A stretch of DNA of 50,353 nucleotides from Mesostigma viride (lineage: Eukaryota; Streptophyta; Mesostigmatophyceae; Mesostigmatales; Mesostigmataceae): positions 380,001 to 430,353 of the forward strand of contig RPFO01000106.1 in the NCBI GenBank assembly GCA_009746045.1, in the 5' to 3' direction. Under the pieces are notes generated by a model, which had not been told where the DNA came from, did no database searches, and saw only the letters and a list, made by a program, of their open reading frames with translations. The position numbers and the translations under genes are program-made. Below are positions 1 through 10,142 of the stretch, piece after piece (the first letter of the stretch is position 1; every line of letters begins with the position of its first letter).

Positions 1-2
1 GC

Positions 3-3000
3 CGCCACCGCGAGTACACACTGCAATGCAAGGTAGTGCGTTGGCTTAATTGGCTGTGGGGAGGGGGGCAAGACCCTCCTCCTAACCCTAGAGGGGCGTG
101 CTCTAAGGGGAGGGAGGAGGCCCTTGCGAGGGTCAAGAGGCACTGCACCTGGCACAGTCGCCGCGTAGGGGGCGTTGCGACAGGCCAGGAGCAAGAAGGT
201 GCTGATGCAATATATGGGAAGCAGAATAAGTATGAACAACTGCGCGCGGACGCGGTGAGTCTACCAAAGGCGGAGGTGGCGGGGAAGGCACGGCTGCTCG
301 ACCTGTTGGCTATGCGGCCGAGCTGGCGGGAGATATATGCCAGCGAAGAGAACTGCATCAAGCCAGCGGTCGTGGCGAGCGCAAAGTATTGGAATGTGCC
401 CAAGCCCAGCCGGGGATGCTCCATGGCTGAATGGGGCAAGCTCATGAGCCGGGCAGCGGGCGTGGGCATGGTGGCGTTCCGGGAGAGGCGGCCCAAGTGG
501 GTGGATGGCTGCTTTGGAGTGGCCAAGGGGGTGGGTGAGCTTCGGTTCATCGTCAACAGGAAGCTGGGCAACCTGCTGTGGGTGGACCCCCCCAAGATCC
601 TGCTACCCCACCTGGGCATCCTCGTGGAGGTCTACATCAAAGGCTGGTGCTACTGCGCCAAGAGCGACCTCGTGTCATACTACTATTCCATCGAGGTGCC
701 CGAGTGGTGGTGGGACTACCAAGGGCTTCCTAGTGTGTGGTCGACTAGCGTAGGTCTGGCAGGGCCCAGGCGGAAGGTGTGGCCCGTGCTCAAGGTGCTG
801 GCCATGGGACATTCCCATGCGGTGGCGCTGGGGGAGGCCATCCATGAGATGGTGCTCTACATGACCGGTGCCCTGGATCCGAGGCGCCAGGTCAACTACC
901 TCTCAAGCGCAGGTGAGCTCACCTTGGTGCGCGACGAGTGTGGCCAGCCACTGCGCTTGGCCATCGAGTACAAGGAGGAGCGCGCCGGGGAGCTTCAGAT
1001 TGACCTGGAAAACCCCCCTGCCCCCATGCTGTCCATCACCATTGATGACTTGGTGGCCAGCAACGGGCGGACCTGCGAGGCGGTGAACCAGCTCATCACG
1101 CGCGCTATTGAGGAAGGCTACCTCCCTAACAACCTTGTGCCGTCTAAGGAGAAGACTAAGATGGCGAGCCTGGAAGGGGACGAGCTAGAAGCCCTAGGGG
1201 TGGTGCACCGACGGAACGGCGTGCTGGAACCAACGGTCAAGCAGCTCAACCTTGTGATCGCCCACACGCAGGCTATACTCACTCGAGGCCGAGCTACGGC
1301 CGAGGGGCTGGCTGCCGTCTTGGGGCGGTGGTTGTGGCTGCAGATGTTAAGCCGCAGCTGCTTGTCCATTTGGCAGCAATGTTTCAAATTCATCAGCCTG
1401 CAAGGGTGGGGGCAGCGATCCTGGGTGCTGTGGGCCGGGGTGCGGGAGGAGTTAGAGTGTGCCCTGGCCTTGGCTCCCATGCTAAGGGTTGACCGAAGCG
1501 CACCTTTGGCCCGTGAGGTGGTTGCATCTGACGCGTCCACCTACGGGCAAGGTGTCGTGTACGCAACCATGGAGCCGGGCGATGTGACGGAGCTGGCGAG
1601 GGCACGAGAGGTGCGGGGGTACCCGACTTTGCTCATACCAAGTGAGGTGGCCTACGCTGGCCCTAGGCCACTGAGCGCGCGGGCGCAACAAGCAATCACT
1701 AGCCAGCAATGGCGGGTTGGGGTCCGGAGTCGTTGGCGGGATCCGGGGATGCACATCAACGAGAAGGAGGTGCGGGCTGCAGTGAAGGGCGTGGAGAGGA
1801 GTGCGCGCAGCTTGGCAAACCGAGGCAAGCGGGTGGTGAGGTTGGTGGACTCCACCGCGGCGTTGGGCTGCTTGGCTAAGGGGCGGTCCTCATCCCACAA
1901 GCTCAACAAGCAGTGCCGCCGCTTGTGCGCGCTGACCCTCGCCACGGGGAGTCGTTCCCAGTGGGTGTGGACGCCGAGTGCACTTCAACCAGCCGATGGC
2001 GTTTCTCGCGGCCAATCCATGGCGACTTTCTTGGCAGGCTGGGTGCGCGACCTGACCGCGGAAGGCATCCATCCTAACCCGGGGCCCCCTGCACCTGTTA
2101 GCTACCTTCCATTGCTAGAGGGGAAAGTAAAGCCGGCTACTTTGCTGGCCTACCGTCGTGGTCTTGATTCCCTCTTGACTTGGTGGGAGGCTGGTGGGCG
2201 GGCGGACGGGTCATCGTCACGAGCTGACACCCTTGAGGAGACATTTTGTGCGTATGTCGCCTGGGCTCATTTTCGGGGGTACAGCCGCCAAGTGTGTGTC
2301 AATGCCTTGATGGGGTTGCAACTTTATTATCCCGGTATGGTGAAGCGGTGGGACTTGGCCCGTGGCGTCCTCGCTGGGTGGAAAACACTTGTGCCCCCCC
2401 GTGCCCCTCCTCCCATTCCATGGGAGGCGGCGTTTGCACTTGCCAGCACGATGGTCATGCAAGGTCAGCGCCTTGCGGGCCTGCTGGTTGTCATCGTGTT
2501 CCGCCATTACCTGCGAATCTCGGAGGCGCTGAACCTCCGTGTTGGCCATGTGCGCCTCCAGCCTGACGTTCGGCTTGGGCCGGCTCAACGGGGCGCCCTA
2601 CTGCTGAGGTCTACCAAGACCTCTAAGGGCAAGACTCAGTCAGTGGTGGTAGAAGATGTGATGTCTGAAACCATCCTCCGTCACTGCATCGCGGGTAAGC
2701 ACGCTTGGGAGGCCGTGTTCCCTTTCACCTACCCGCAATTCCGGCGCATTTGGCAGGCTGCGAGTCAGGCCTTGGGGGTCGCCCAGATTTTCACCATTCA
2801 CGGGCTGCGGCATGGAGGTGCCACTCACGATTTCCTCGCGGGTCGCAGCATGGGGGACATCCAGGGCCGGGGGCGCTGGCTTAGCAGCTCCACGGTTGCC
2901 CATTATGTGGGCTTGCACCGCAGTTTGGAGGTGCAGCTGCCTGAGGTTATTCTTCGGGCCATGGCCGCCTGCCCCCCTCGGGCCTGGCGGGCTATTTTGA

Positions 3001-3017
3001 AATTGCCCTCCACCTAA
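3..3017 (+). CDS. YR retrotransposon polyprotein: RT, RNase H, tyrosine recombinase (5' partial)
   Basis: This ORF encodes the replication and integration enzymes of a DIRS/PAT-class retroelement. The frame is open to the window edge. The codon at 36 is GTG, so the true start is probably upstream. Numbering from 36: the RT has motif A around D211 (SDLVSYYY) and motif C with D337-D338 (ITIDDLV). RNase H has D499, E576 or E578, D605 and D654 (QPADGVSRG). The recombinase has R827 (LRISEAL), H922 and R925 (HGLRHGG) and the nucleophile Y957 (AHYVGLH). A 2A-like GIHPNPGP lies at 677-684, exactly between RNase H and recombinase. No internal stop or frameshift is seen, so this copy may be young. A separate gag-like ORF, if present, lies outside the window. 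Confidence 0.85.
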   Translation, partial: RHREYTLQCKVVRWLNWLWGGGQDPPPNPRGACSKGREEALARVKRHCTWHSRRVGGVATGQEQEGADAIYGKQNKYEQLRADAVSLPKAEVAGKARLLDLLAMRPSWREIYASEENCIKPAVVASAKYWNVPKPSRGCSMAEWGKLMSRAAGVGMVAFRERRPKWVDGCFGVAKGVGELRFIVNRKLGNLLWVDPPKILLPHLGILVEVYIKGWCYCAKSDLVSYYYSIEVPEWWWDYQGLPSVWSTSVGLAGPRRKVWPVLKVLAMGHSHAVALGEAIHEMVLYMTGALDPRRQVNYLSSAGELTLVRDECGQPLRLAIEYKEERAGELQIDLENPPAPMLSITIDDLVASNGRTCEAVNQLITRAIEEGYLPNNLVPSKEKTKMASLEGDELEALGVVHRRNGVLEPTVKQLNLVIAHTQAILTRGRATAEGLAAVLGRWLWLQMLSRSCLSIWQQCFKFISLQGWGQRSWVLWAGVREELECALALAPMLRVDRSAPLAREVVASDASTYGQGVVYATMEPGDVTELARAREVRGYPTLLIPSEVAYAGPRPLSARAQQAITSQQWRVGVRSRWRDPGMHINEKEVRAAVKGVERSARSLANRGKRVVRLVDSTAALGCLAKGRSSSHKLNKQCRRLCALTLATGSRSQWVWTPSALQPADGVSRGQSMATFLAGWVRDLTAEGIHPNPGPPAPVSYLPLLEGKVKPATLLAYRRGLDSLLTWWEAGGRADGSSSRADTLEETFCAYVAWAHFRGYSRQVCVNALMGLQLYYPGMVKRWDLARGVLAGWKTLVPPRAPPPIPWEAAFALASTMVMQGQRLAGLLVVIVFRHYLRISEALNLRVGHVRLQPDVRLGPAQRGALLLRSTKTSKGKTQSVVVEDVMSETILRHCIAGKHAWEAVFPFTYPQFRRIWQAASQALGVAQIFTIHGLRHGGATHDFLAGRSMGDIQGRGRWLSSSTVAHYVGLHRSLEVQLPEVILRAMAACPPRAWRAILKLPST

Positions 3018-3089
3018 TTTGGTTGTTCATTTCTCTGTCATTATGCTAGGTTCTTTGCCCCTGGCATGGATCGCCAGGGAGGGATATAA

Positions 3090-3227
3090 GGGTAAGGCTA
3101 GCCTTTGCCAAGCAATAAGTGTTCCCATGAGCATCGGCGGCCGGGATGTGGCCTGCCTTTTGTATGTGCTCCACTCATTGTTTTAATAAAGAGTCTGGTT
3201 ACCCTGGAGTTCCACGGTTAATAGAAT
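3090..3227 (+). repeat. Split direct repeat B1 of the YR retroelement
   Basis: This 138-bp sequence is identical to 3684-3821, at an offset of 594. It lies 73 bases after the pol stop codon and contains an AATAAA near its 3' part. Identical copies are expected for elements that regenerate these repeats during each round of replication. Confidence 0.85.
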
Positions 3228-3683
3228 CGTGGTTCTCTGAACATAGTTTCTTTATAGTGAGATGGAAGGGTAGCCGCTATAGCTAGGTTATTGGGTTCAC
3301 GTGACATACCTTTTGAGGCCGGTGCGGCCTGATCCGGATCAGTCGTGGCCAAAGCTTTGGCCAGTTTTTCTTGGCCAGGTGGCAGGAGCTACGTTGAGAT
3401 ATAAACCTGCCACTGTCTAGGTTTCTTGGCTCATGGCGTAGTGATTAACTAGATCTAGATTCTTTCTCTCACGCAATATGTGACCTAATAGCCCCGGCAG
3501 CCTTACGTAAGCTGCCGGCAATTAGAACGCCACATTGCGTCATTTGTTCAGACGCAACATTTGCGTGGCGAAAAAATGCCGTCCGGGCCAAGGCCGCATG
3601 ACACGCAAAAAAGGACAAAAACAAACCCACCTAGCTAAGGTCGGCCTCTTTTCTTTTCCCGCCCACCCTCCCTGCGTGTTTGG

Positions 3684-3821
3684 GGGTAAGGCTAGCCTTT
3701 GCCAAGCAATAAGTGTTCCCATGAGCATCGGCGGCCGGGATGTGGCCTGCCTTTTGTATGTGCTCCACTCATTGTTTTAATAAAGAGTCTGGTTACCCTG
3801 GAGTTCCACGGTTAATAGAAT
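3684..3821 (+). repeat. Split direct repeat B2, right terminus of the YR retroelement
   Basis: This is the second copy of the 138-bp repeat. Its last base marks the end of the element: beyond it the sequence changes to a LINE-tail-like stretch, whereas the first copy continues into element sequence. The ORF that reads through here has no recognisable product. Confidence 0.8.
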
Positions 3822-3825
3822 AATA

Positions 3826-3905
3826 AATTATAACATGACTCCGTTGGGAGATCACTTGTAGCACATATTCCCTAGCTGGATGGATGGAGGTGGGCAAAGC
3901 CGCGA
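3826..3905 (-). repeat. LINE 3' tail fragment
   Basis: The + strand contains the TCCGTTGGGAG hairpin core followed by a GCTGGATGGATGGAGGTGG-like stretch. The same order appears at about 11421-11505. Both resemble the 3' untranslated end of the LINEs in this window read in reverse. From here to about 4270 no gene is visible. Confidence 0.5.
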
Positions 3906-4274
3906 AACCGAACCGTAATCTAACTCTAAGAGCTCTAATCTAATCTAGAAAATCCTGCCTATTCTACTCAACAAAGCGCCCCTTCCGCTCGGGGGGAGGG
4001 GGCTTGCCCACAGGGGCGGGCGTATGAGCCTGGACAATGGTCCTCCACCTAGCTCATCTTGTCCTGCATAGCAGTCCCCTTTGCACCTTGTGAATTCGTG
4101 GAATTTATCAAGGCGCCTTAGGGTTTCTTATCTGCGTTGTGGCATGCACATTCTGGCTCTGTTCCGGATTACCGCACCCCCAATTGCGCGGTCGTACGCA
4201 TTGAACTGCATGCATGCCGGTATGAATGAAGGGTCCACCACCTCGGTGCGCCGGCACTTTGTACGGGTCCGTGA

Positions 4275-4440
4275 CACCCCCATAAATTAAAATATATTGG
4301 CACATATCTCCGTTGGGAGTACATGTAGCACATATCCCTGAGAAGGGGAGCTGGTTGTCGAGATCCTTGATATCCCTGAGAAGGGGTGCATGCATAGGCA
4401 TCCTGGGCTATTTCCTGCATAAATTAGGGTGCATGTAAAC
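4275..4440 (-). repeat. LINE 3' tail fragment
   Basis: This is an AT-rich start followed by CTCCGTTGGGAG and CCCTGAGAAGGGG. The same two hairpin motifs occur in the same order at 8243-8345, 8509-8592 and 4872 onward. It is read as the 3' end of a minus-strand LINE insertion. The stretch 4441-4870 holds only a short CAG-type triplet run near 4710-4730. Confidence 0.55.
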
Positions 4441-4871
4441 TACACGTACCTGCAGTTGGGTGTACAAAGTGCACCTGCACCACTATACATTCCAGCAGCT
4501 AAGGTGCGGACGCCCCCATGCATGATGCCGGCCCTCTCCAAATCAGGGAGCTAGTGTGGCAAATCAGGCAGTGCTGCACGCCGCTCGAGATCGCCATACC
4601 TGTTCATCCTTGTTGTGGACTACGTGATGACCCAATGGCGCGCATGCAAGAATTTAGCTCACGTGGCGCGTCGGGAATCCCCGGGATGCTGGCAACCAAG
4701 CAGAGCAGTGCTGCTGCAGCAGCAGCAGCAGCGTCGCGAGCGCATGTATAGCCCAGGCACCTTCATCCGCCACAAGCATGCAATCCCCCGTGAAGCCCAA
4801 AAGTCCACTTGCATGGCGGGGACCTGTACATTAAACATCAAGCTATGCATGGGTTCACATGTGCACATGGC

Positions 4872-5581
4872 GATTAATTAATTAATTAGAACATAGCTCC
4901 GTGAGGAGCATATGTAACACCGGCATAGCCCTGAGAAAGGGGCATATCTATGGGTTTGTAATACAATCAGGGCGACAACCTGCAGGTGTAGGATGTACAA
5001 CTATACCTGCTCTAGCTGGGTGCACAAGGTGCCGCACCTGCACCGCCATGATGGTTCATGCCTCCTAATCGATCTCACACAAGGCGGCTTGGGGAGGGGG
5101 CCTAGAAGGCCTGCATGACATATCAGTGGGGTGGAAGGTATATATGGCTAGGCTCTAGCTCTGGTGTACACATGGCATCTCAGCATGAGAGTAACTCCTT
5201 GCATAGGCATAGCATGGCGAAATTCTTAATGCAACATCCATGGGAGGTCCCATTATAGGCATGGCGTGGCTAAATTCTGAAGGCATCATCCATGGGGGCC
5301 ATTATGGGCGCACATGCGCGTGGGCCACATGCTAGGCTAAGCCTGACTAATCTACACTGTACTGGTATATAGTTCCCTAGTCTGAGGTGGCAGCAGGTGC
5401 CTGCCAGGGCTTGTGGTCAACGTGGATGACCGCCCCCCTCCAGTATGCTGGCTTCCCCCCTGCGCTCTGCCGGAGCTGAAGGTAGGTCGGCCATAGCTCG
5501 CGTCGCCGCTGTTGCTAGGCCAGGGTCAAGTCGTCGTCCAGCGTGAAGCGAGTCTCCGAGAGGTTCTTGCGGCATTTAAGC
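4872..5581 (-). mobile_element. 5'-truncated ORF1-only LINE, inverted copy
   Basis: About 700 bases here are the reverse complement of 14604-15293, with scattered mismatches. Read on the minus strand, the copy contains the last part of a LINE ORF1 (the LDDDLTLAQ and GGKPVYWRG region), then the 3' untranslated region with the CTCC-CAAC-GGAG type hairpin, and ends in an ATTA-repeat tail at 4872-4888. It stops at 5581, at the position matching 14604, so it is 5'-truncated. As in the longer copy, no ORF2 lies between ORF1 and the tail. From 5582 to 5684 nothing is recognised. Confidence 0.7.
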
Positions 5582-5684
5582 ACATGGCTATGCATGGCTA
5601 TGTGTGGGCCACCGGCCCACGTGACATGCAGGATTGATCCGAATTCATATGATGTCTACACTGGTAGGTTCAGATGTTGATGTA

Positions 5685-7216
5685 TTAAGGGGACGTGCGC
5701 CCGCCGAATTTTTTGGCGCCAAAAATATTCGCGGTACCGCCGTGAAGTGAAAAGTGGGTGCACGGTGCTTGCGGAAGTGGCCATGGCGACTGCGTTTAGG
5801 CGAAACTAGCAATGTAGGGCTAGAGAAATGCAAAAAAAATGATCGAATGTTGGAGACGATGATTTAATGATGTTGGGTTGTGGCGGCAAGTTGCTGGTTT
5901 ACAATATCGCTGCTTTCTTTTACTGCCATCGGCATGGGGGGTAAACTGCATTTTTTGGTCGCGCGGAATAAAATAGAATTCGTGATAGCGGCAGTGAATT
6001 CGCAGTTTTGGGGGGCTTTTTGACCGTAAACGATGCATTAATATCGGTAGCATTGAATTCCAAACCAAACTGGTGCTTTTTGCTACATTTTCGGCTATTC
6101 TCGGTAAGTAATTCTTCAGGCCTGCGCAGTGCATGTCGGAACCTTCCATGGAAGAACGGCCGTTGTTGCGCGCCTGGGCGAGGGATCTGCGAGGGACAGG
6201 TATAGATTTGTCGCGAATGTTATGTGCTATCAGTTCTTTCTTCTATGAGCTCATCGTTCGAAGTTTTTTTCGTTCTTTTGGGGCAGTTTCCGCCAGCTAG
6301 CTCGCCGTTGCTTGCCGTGGTGTTGTCGAATACCTGGCAGATTTAGATTGTTTTCGCTGACGTCGTGGTCAGGGCCGCTTCAGTCGAAGCCTATATCTTC
6401 TCGGGAAGGTTTAAGGCATTTCATAAAACGTGTTCTGGCAAGGATGTTGTGCGTATGGACGCTTCTTGTTGTGTGAGAGTGACGCACCCTCTCTTCGCAG
6501 CGGCATCACAGCGCTCATGCGCTGGAGGGCCGCCAATGGTTTCTTTCCATTTTATCGTGCAGGGGAGGAAGTGTTTTATTGACGATCATGTTGGAGATAT
6601 TGCATTTGTGTGACTGCATGTAGATAGCTACCACCATTGGTTTATTTGAGCTTTCCCTTGATATCATCATGTGACAAGACTACAATGTGCTGAGCCAACC
6701 ATGGTTGACATGGTTGACTGCATGCAAGCTTTGTATGCCATGATCTCCTTGGTTCCTTGCCCTCCATAGTTCCAGTTTGTTGCCCATCTCAGGTAGGGCA
6801 GTTCAGGAGTTGTTGCTGTGTTGATTAGCTTGGTTGGCATCAACCTTACACTCTAACCTGGGAGAAACATAGAAAATGCTGGTAAGGCATTTTAGTGCCA
6901 TCATCATTATTGCTAGTCACATGCTTATAAGTCTGGCCATGCTCGAGGGACGGTTAAGGGGTATGAGGTGTGTGGCCAACCCTGTGTACTTCATAACATA
7001 TTCAGCATGTATTTGATGCATGTTGGATGGCATGTAAAGTGTAATTGTGTTTATACTTGGTTACTGAGTGGTCCTTAGCGCCTGTCCGGTGGTCGTCTAG
7101 GAAACGCATCAGTGCGTGTCACAGTGACCCCCAACCTTGAGCATGTGTCGTCATCAGTGTGTAATAGTTATTTATATGTGCTTTTGGTCATAGATTTGCC
7201 GAGTTCTAATCATGAA
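5685..7216 (+). repeat. Left copy of a 1.5-kb direct duplication
   Basis: This stretch aligns colinearly with 8594-10142 over its whole length with moderate divergence. Shared landmarks include TTAAGGGGACG at the start, a TTGGCGCC palindrome near the start, the phrase around 6390-6530 matching 9315-9475, and the end motif near ATGAAG. Short ORFs within it are not preserved in frame between the two copies, so coding function is not supported. It could be the long terminal repeats of an unrecognised element or a segmental duplication; the ends do not begin TG or end CA. Confidence 0.7.
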
Positions 7217-7249
7217 GTTTACAAGGTAACCTTGGGTTGAGTATAGTGT

Positions 7250-7817
7250 ATGCTCTCGTGGCATGTATGCCTAGCGATCGTGTTGCTATGCTTGCGTTTG
7301 CAAGGTTGGCCATGCCGAGGGCAGGTAAGGGCAGATGCGGTGCCTAGCCGTTTGCTTGTGGGTGTAGACACCTCCCCCGCTGCCCTTGCACAGCTGGATG
7401 AGCTGAGGAAAAAGAGGGAGTGCCAGCAGGTGGTGAAACGGACGCTAGAGTTCAAGACCGGGGCTGCAAAGGCCAAGAGCACAAAGCGTGGCCACCACTG
7501 GGATGATGCCAAGAAGGACAAGCAGCGCGGCCAGCACCCATACAGCAAGGCGGTGTTCTATGGGGGGTGGGGGCTGCCACTGGGGGCAGGGTGATGAGGA
7601 TGAGTGTGACACTGCCCACATCCCTTGCTTGCGCCGCTCTAAGACCGATGCATCTGATGATGACCCTTTCTTGCTGTGCAGCACACCCGGGTGCGATGGG
7701 GGGCTCCACCTGAGCTGCACGGTCCCTCTCCTGCCCAGCGTACCTGATGGGGACTGGTTCTGCCCAGTTTGCTGCGGGGAAGACTGTGATGATGGCAGTG
7801 ATAGTGACAGTGACTAG
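7250..7817 (+). pseudogene. PHD-finger protein gene fragment, frameshifted
   Basis: Two overlapping frames make one protein-like sequence. The first (7250-7594) is Lys/Arg rich, with a segment including DELRKKREC and KSTKRGHHWDDAKKDK. The second (to the stop at 7817) holds a zinc-finger region with ligands in DEC, IPC, LLC, GCD, LHLSC and WFCPVC, followed by an acidic DDGSDSDSD tail. The pattern GCDGGLHLSC...PDGDWFCPVC is typical of PHD fingers, which read histone H3 tails in chromatin. The frames must join near a G-rich run at 7562-7590; a 23-base GT...AG intron there would be too short. The gene lies between the two direct duplications, so it may be a passenger or part of an element. From 7818 to 8240 no gene is visible. 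Confidence 0.55.
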
Positions 7818-8242
7818 TATAATGGACGCCCAGGTGGCATGCTGCCAAAGAGCATAACTTCCACACCGCTTGTCCAAATGCAGCCAGATTTTGCGAGCGT
7901 GTGTGTCGATGACTAATGGAATTTTAAATATCATGTTTGGCCCATTTCACATGTGTTTGGTATTTTATTATTTTTGGCATGTGTGAAAAACAGCGTTTTT
8001 GTACTTGCAAGAGCATAAAAATTCTAAAGCATGTCAGATATGGGTTGTGAGTGGCTCTAATTTTTGGCCACCCACGACCTGCTTGGAAAATATCATGGCT
8101 GGCCTGAATCATTGATGTGTGCATTGGCTGGGGCATACTGTGCCCTAATTAGCGTCTTTTTCTATTTTTAGCGCGATACCGGCGCGTGGTTGGGGGTAGA
8201 ACCTTCAATGAATGCATGGATAACTCACTAAACATGTTATTT

Positions 8243-8345
8243 AGGGCCCCTAATCATTAATTAATTAGGAACATAACTCCGTTGGGAGTATATGTAGCAC
8301 ATAGCCCTGAGAAGGGGCATATGAGCCTATAATACATTCTAAGCT
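8243..8345 (-). repeat. LINE 3' tail fragment
   Basis: A TTAATTAATTA tail is followed by CTCCGTTGGGAG and CCCTGAGAAGGGG on the + strand, ending near CATTCTAAGCTACTTCC. It matches the ends at 4872 and, inverted, 11138-11340. It is a severely 5'-truncated LINE insertion on the minus strand. Confidence 0.6.
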
Positions 8346-8508
8346 ACTTCCCCTAATCATGGCTGGGCATAATTCAATTGAATTCATATTGAAACAAGTG
8401 TATTCCAGTTTTGGGGGGGTTTGGTGGCACACCTCCCCTTAACTGTTGTATGGCGTAGCCACGTTACTACTTGCATGGCCTTCGCAGCTATAGCGCCGCG
8501 TGTATGCG

Positions 8509-8592
8509 CATCAATTAATTAATTAATTATCAACATCACTCCGTTGGGAGTAGATGTAGCACATAGCCCTGAGAATTAAGGGGCATATGGCT
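8509..8592 (-). repeat. LINE 3' tail fragment
   Basis: An ATTAATTAATTA run is followed by CTCCGTTGGGAG and CCCTGAGAATTAAGGGG, which is the same hairpin pair with a short insertion in the second loop. It directly abuts the right copy of the 1.5-kb duplication. Confidence 0.6.
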
Positions 8593-8593
8593 T

Positions 8594-10142
8594 TTAAGGG
8601 GACGGGACATGCCCGAATTTTTTGGCGCCAAAAAATTCGCGCCGGAACCGAAGGTCATAAATTTCACGTGCACGGTGCGCGCACCCCTTGCGGAAGTGGC
8701 CATGGCGACTGCGTTCAGGCGAAACTACCACACTAGGGCAGGCGAAATGCAAAAATTTTACTCGAATCTAAAAGACGATGAGTTTATGATGTTAGTTTGT
8801 GGCGGACATCAGCTGATTTACAATATCGCTGTTGTTTTTTTATGCCATCGGCATGGGGGTAATCTGAATTTTTTAGTCGCGCGGAATAAAATAGAATTCA
8901 TGATAGCGGCGGTAAAATCGCGGTTTTTAGGGTTGTTTTGACCGTGAAGCAGGCGTTAATACCCTTTGCATCGAATTCTAAACCGAGCTGGTGCTTTTTG
9001 CCAGATTTTCGGCCATTATCGGTAAGTAATTGTTCAGACCTACGCAGTGCGTGTCTGACCTGTCCATGGAAGAACGGCGGTTGTTGCGCGCCTGGGCGAG
9101 GGATTTACGAGGGCGAGGTACAGATTTGTCGCGAATGTTATCTGCGATCAGTGCTTTCTTCTATGAGCTCATCGTTCGAGGTTTTTTGCGTTCTTTTTGG
9201 GCAGTTTCCGCCAGCTATCTCGCCGTCGCTTGCCGTTGTGCTGTCGAATACCTGGCAGCTTTAGATTGTTTTCGTTGATGTCGTGATCAGGGCCGCTTCA
9301 GTCGCAGCCTATAGCTCTTCGGGAAGGTATAAGGCATTTCATAAAACGTGTTCCGGCAAGGATGTTGTGCGTATGGACGCTTCTTGTTGTGTGAGAGTGA
9401 CGCACCCTCTCTTCGCAGCGGCATCACAGCGCTCATGCGCTGAAGGGCCGCCAATGGTTTCTTTGCATTTTATCGTGCAGGGATGGAAGTGATTTAGTGA
9501 TGATGATGTTGGAGATATTGCATTTGTGTGACTGCATGTAGATAGCTTGTACCAATGGTTGTTTGAGCTTTCCTATGTTATGATGATGTGACAAGACTAC
9601 AATGTGCTGAGCCAACCATGGTTGACATGCATGACTGCATGCAAGCTATATATACCATGTTCCTACTTGGTTCCTTGCCCTCCATAGTCCCAGTTTGTCA
9701 TCCATGCCGGGGAGGACAGTTTAGGAGGTGTTGTTGAGTTGATTAGCTTGGTTGTCATCAACCTTACACTCTAACCTAGGAGAAACATAGGAAATGCTGC
9801 TTAGGCATATTAGGGCTACCATCGTCAAGGCTATGAACATATTTACAAGGCTGGCCATGCTGGAGGGATGATGAAGACATATGAGGTGCGTGGCCACCCC
9901 TTCGTACATTGTAAACATACTCAGCATGGTTTTGGTGCATGTTGGATGGCATATGAAGTGGCATTGTGGGGTTACTAACTTACTGAGTGGTCCTTAGCGC
10001 CTTGTCAGGTGGTCATATAGGAAACCCATCAACTTGAGTAGTTCTTGTCACAATGACCCCCCACGTTGAGCATGCGTTGCCGTCAGCGTGCAAGAGTTAA
10101 TTATGTGTGCTTGGGTCAGTTTGCAGATGTCCTTGATGAAGA
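8594..10142 (+). repeat. Right copy of the 1.5-kb direct duplication
   Basis: This is the partner of 5685-7216. It carries a perfect 24-bp palindrome at 8615-8638 centred on TTTTGGCGCCAAAA, which is interrupted by one base in the left copy. Short ORFs are present (for example 8609-8941) but are not conserved in the other copy. Downstream, 10143-10875 holds diverged repeats of a CATCAAC...GTCAGAATGA phrase and no gene. Confidence 0.7.

Larger units (their letters stand above)
1..3821 (+). mobile_element. PAT/Kangaroo-like tyrosine-recombinase retrotransposon, left end outside window
   Basis: One long pol-type ORF carries RT, RNase H and tyrosine recombinase domains. It is followed by about 800 bases that hold two identical 138-bp direct repeats at 3090-3227 and 3684-3821. 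This matches the split-direct-repeat layout (A1, then B1-A2, then B2) known for PAT and Kangaroo elements, in which B1 and B2 are the two repeats and A2 would lie between them at about 3228-3683. The A1 copy is expected beyond the left edge. The right end is placed at 3821 because the two repeat copies diverge immediately after that base. Confidence 0.8.

Noticed and set aside
1118-2918. Several antisense ORFs within the YR retroelement
   Set aside because: GC-rich codon use leaves the opposite strand open; none has recognisable motifs while the sense frame has complete catalytic sets.
4615-4881. Small protein with a Gln or Ala run
   Set aside because: The ORFs only reflect a short GCA/CAG triplet run and have no other support.
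8609-9278. Coding exons in the duplicated block
   Set aside because: The other copy has stops and indels that do not keep the frame, so selection on protein is not supported.
5685-10142. LTR retrotransposon with 1.5-kb LTRs
   Set aside because: Ends lack TG...CA, no primer-binding site or gag-pol lies between the copies, and the interior holds LINE tails and a PHD gene instead.
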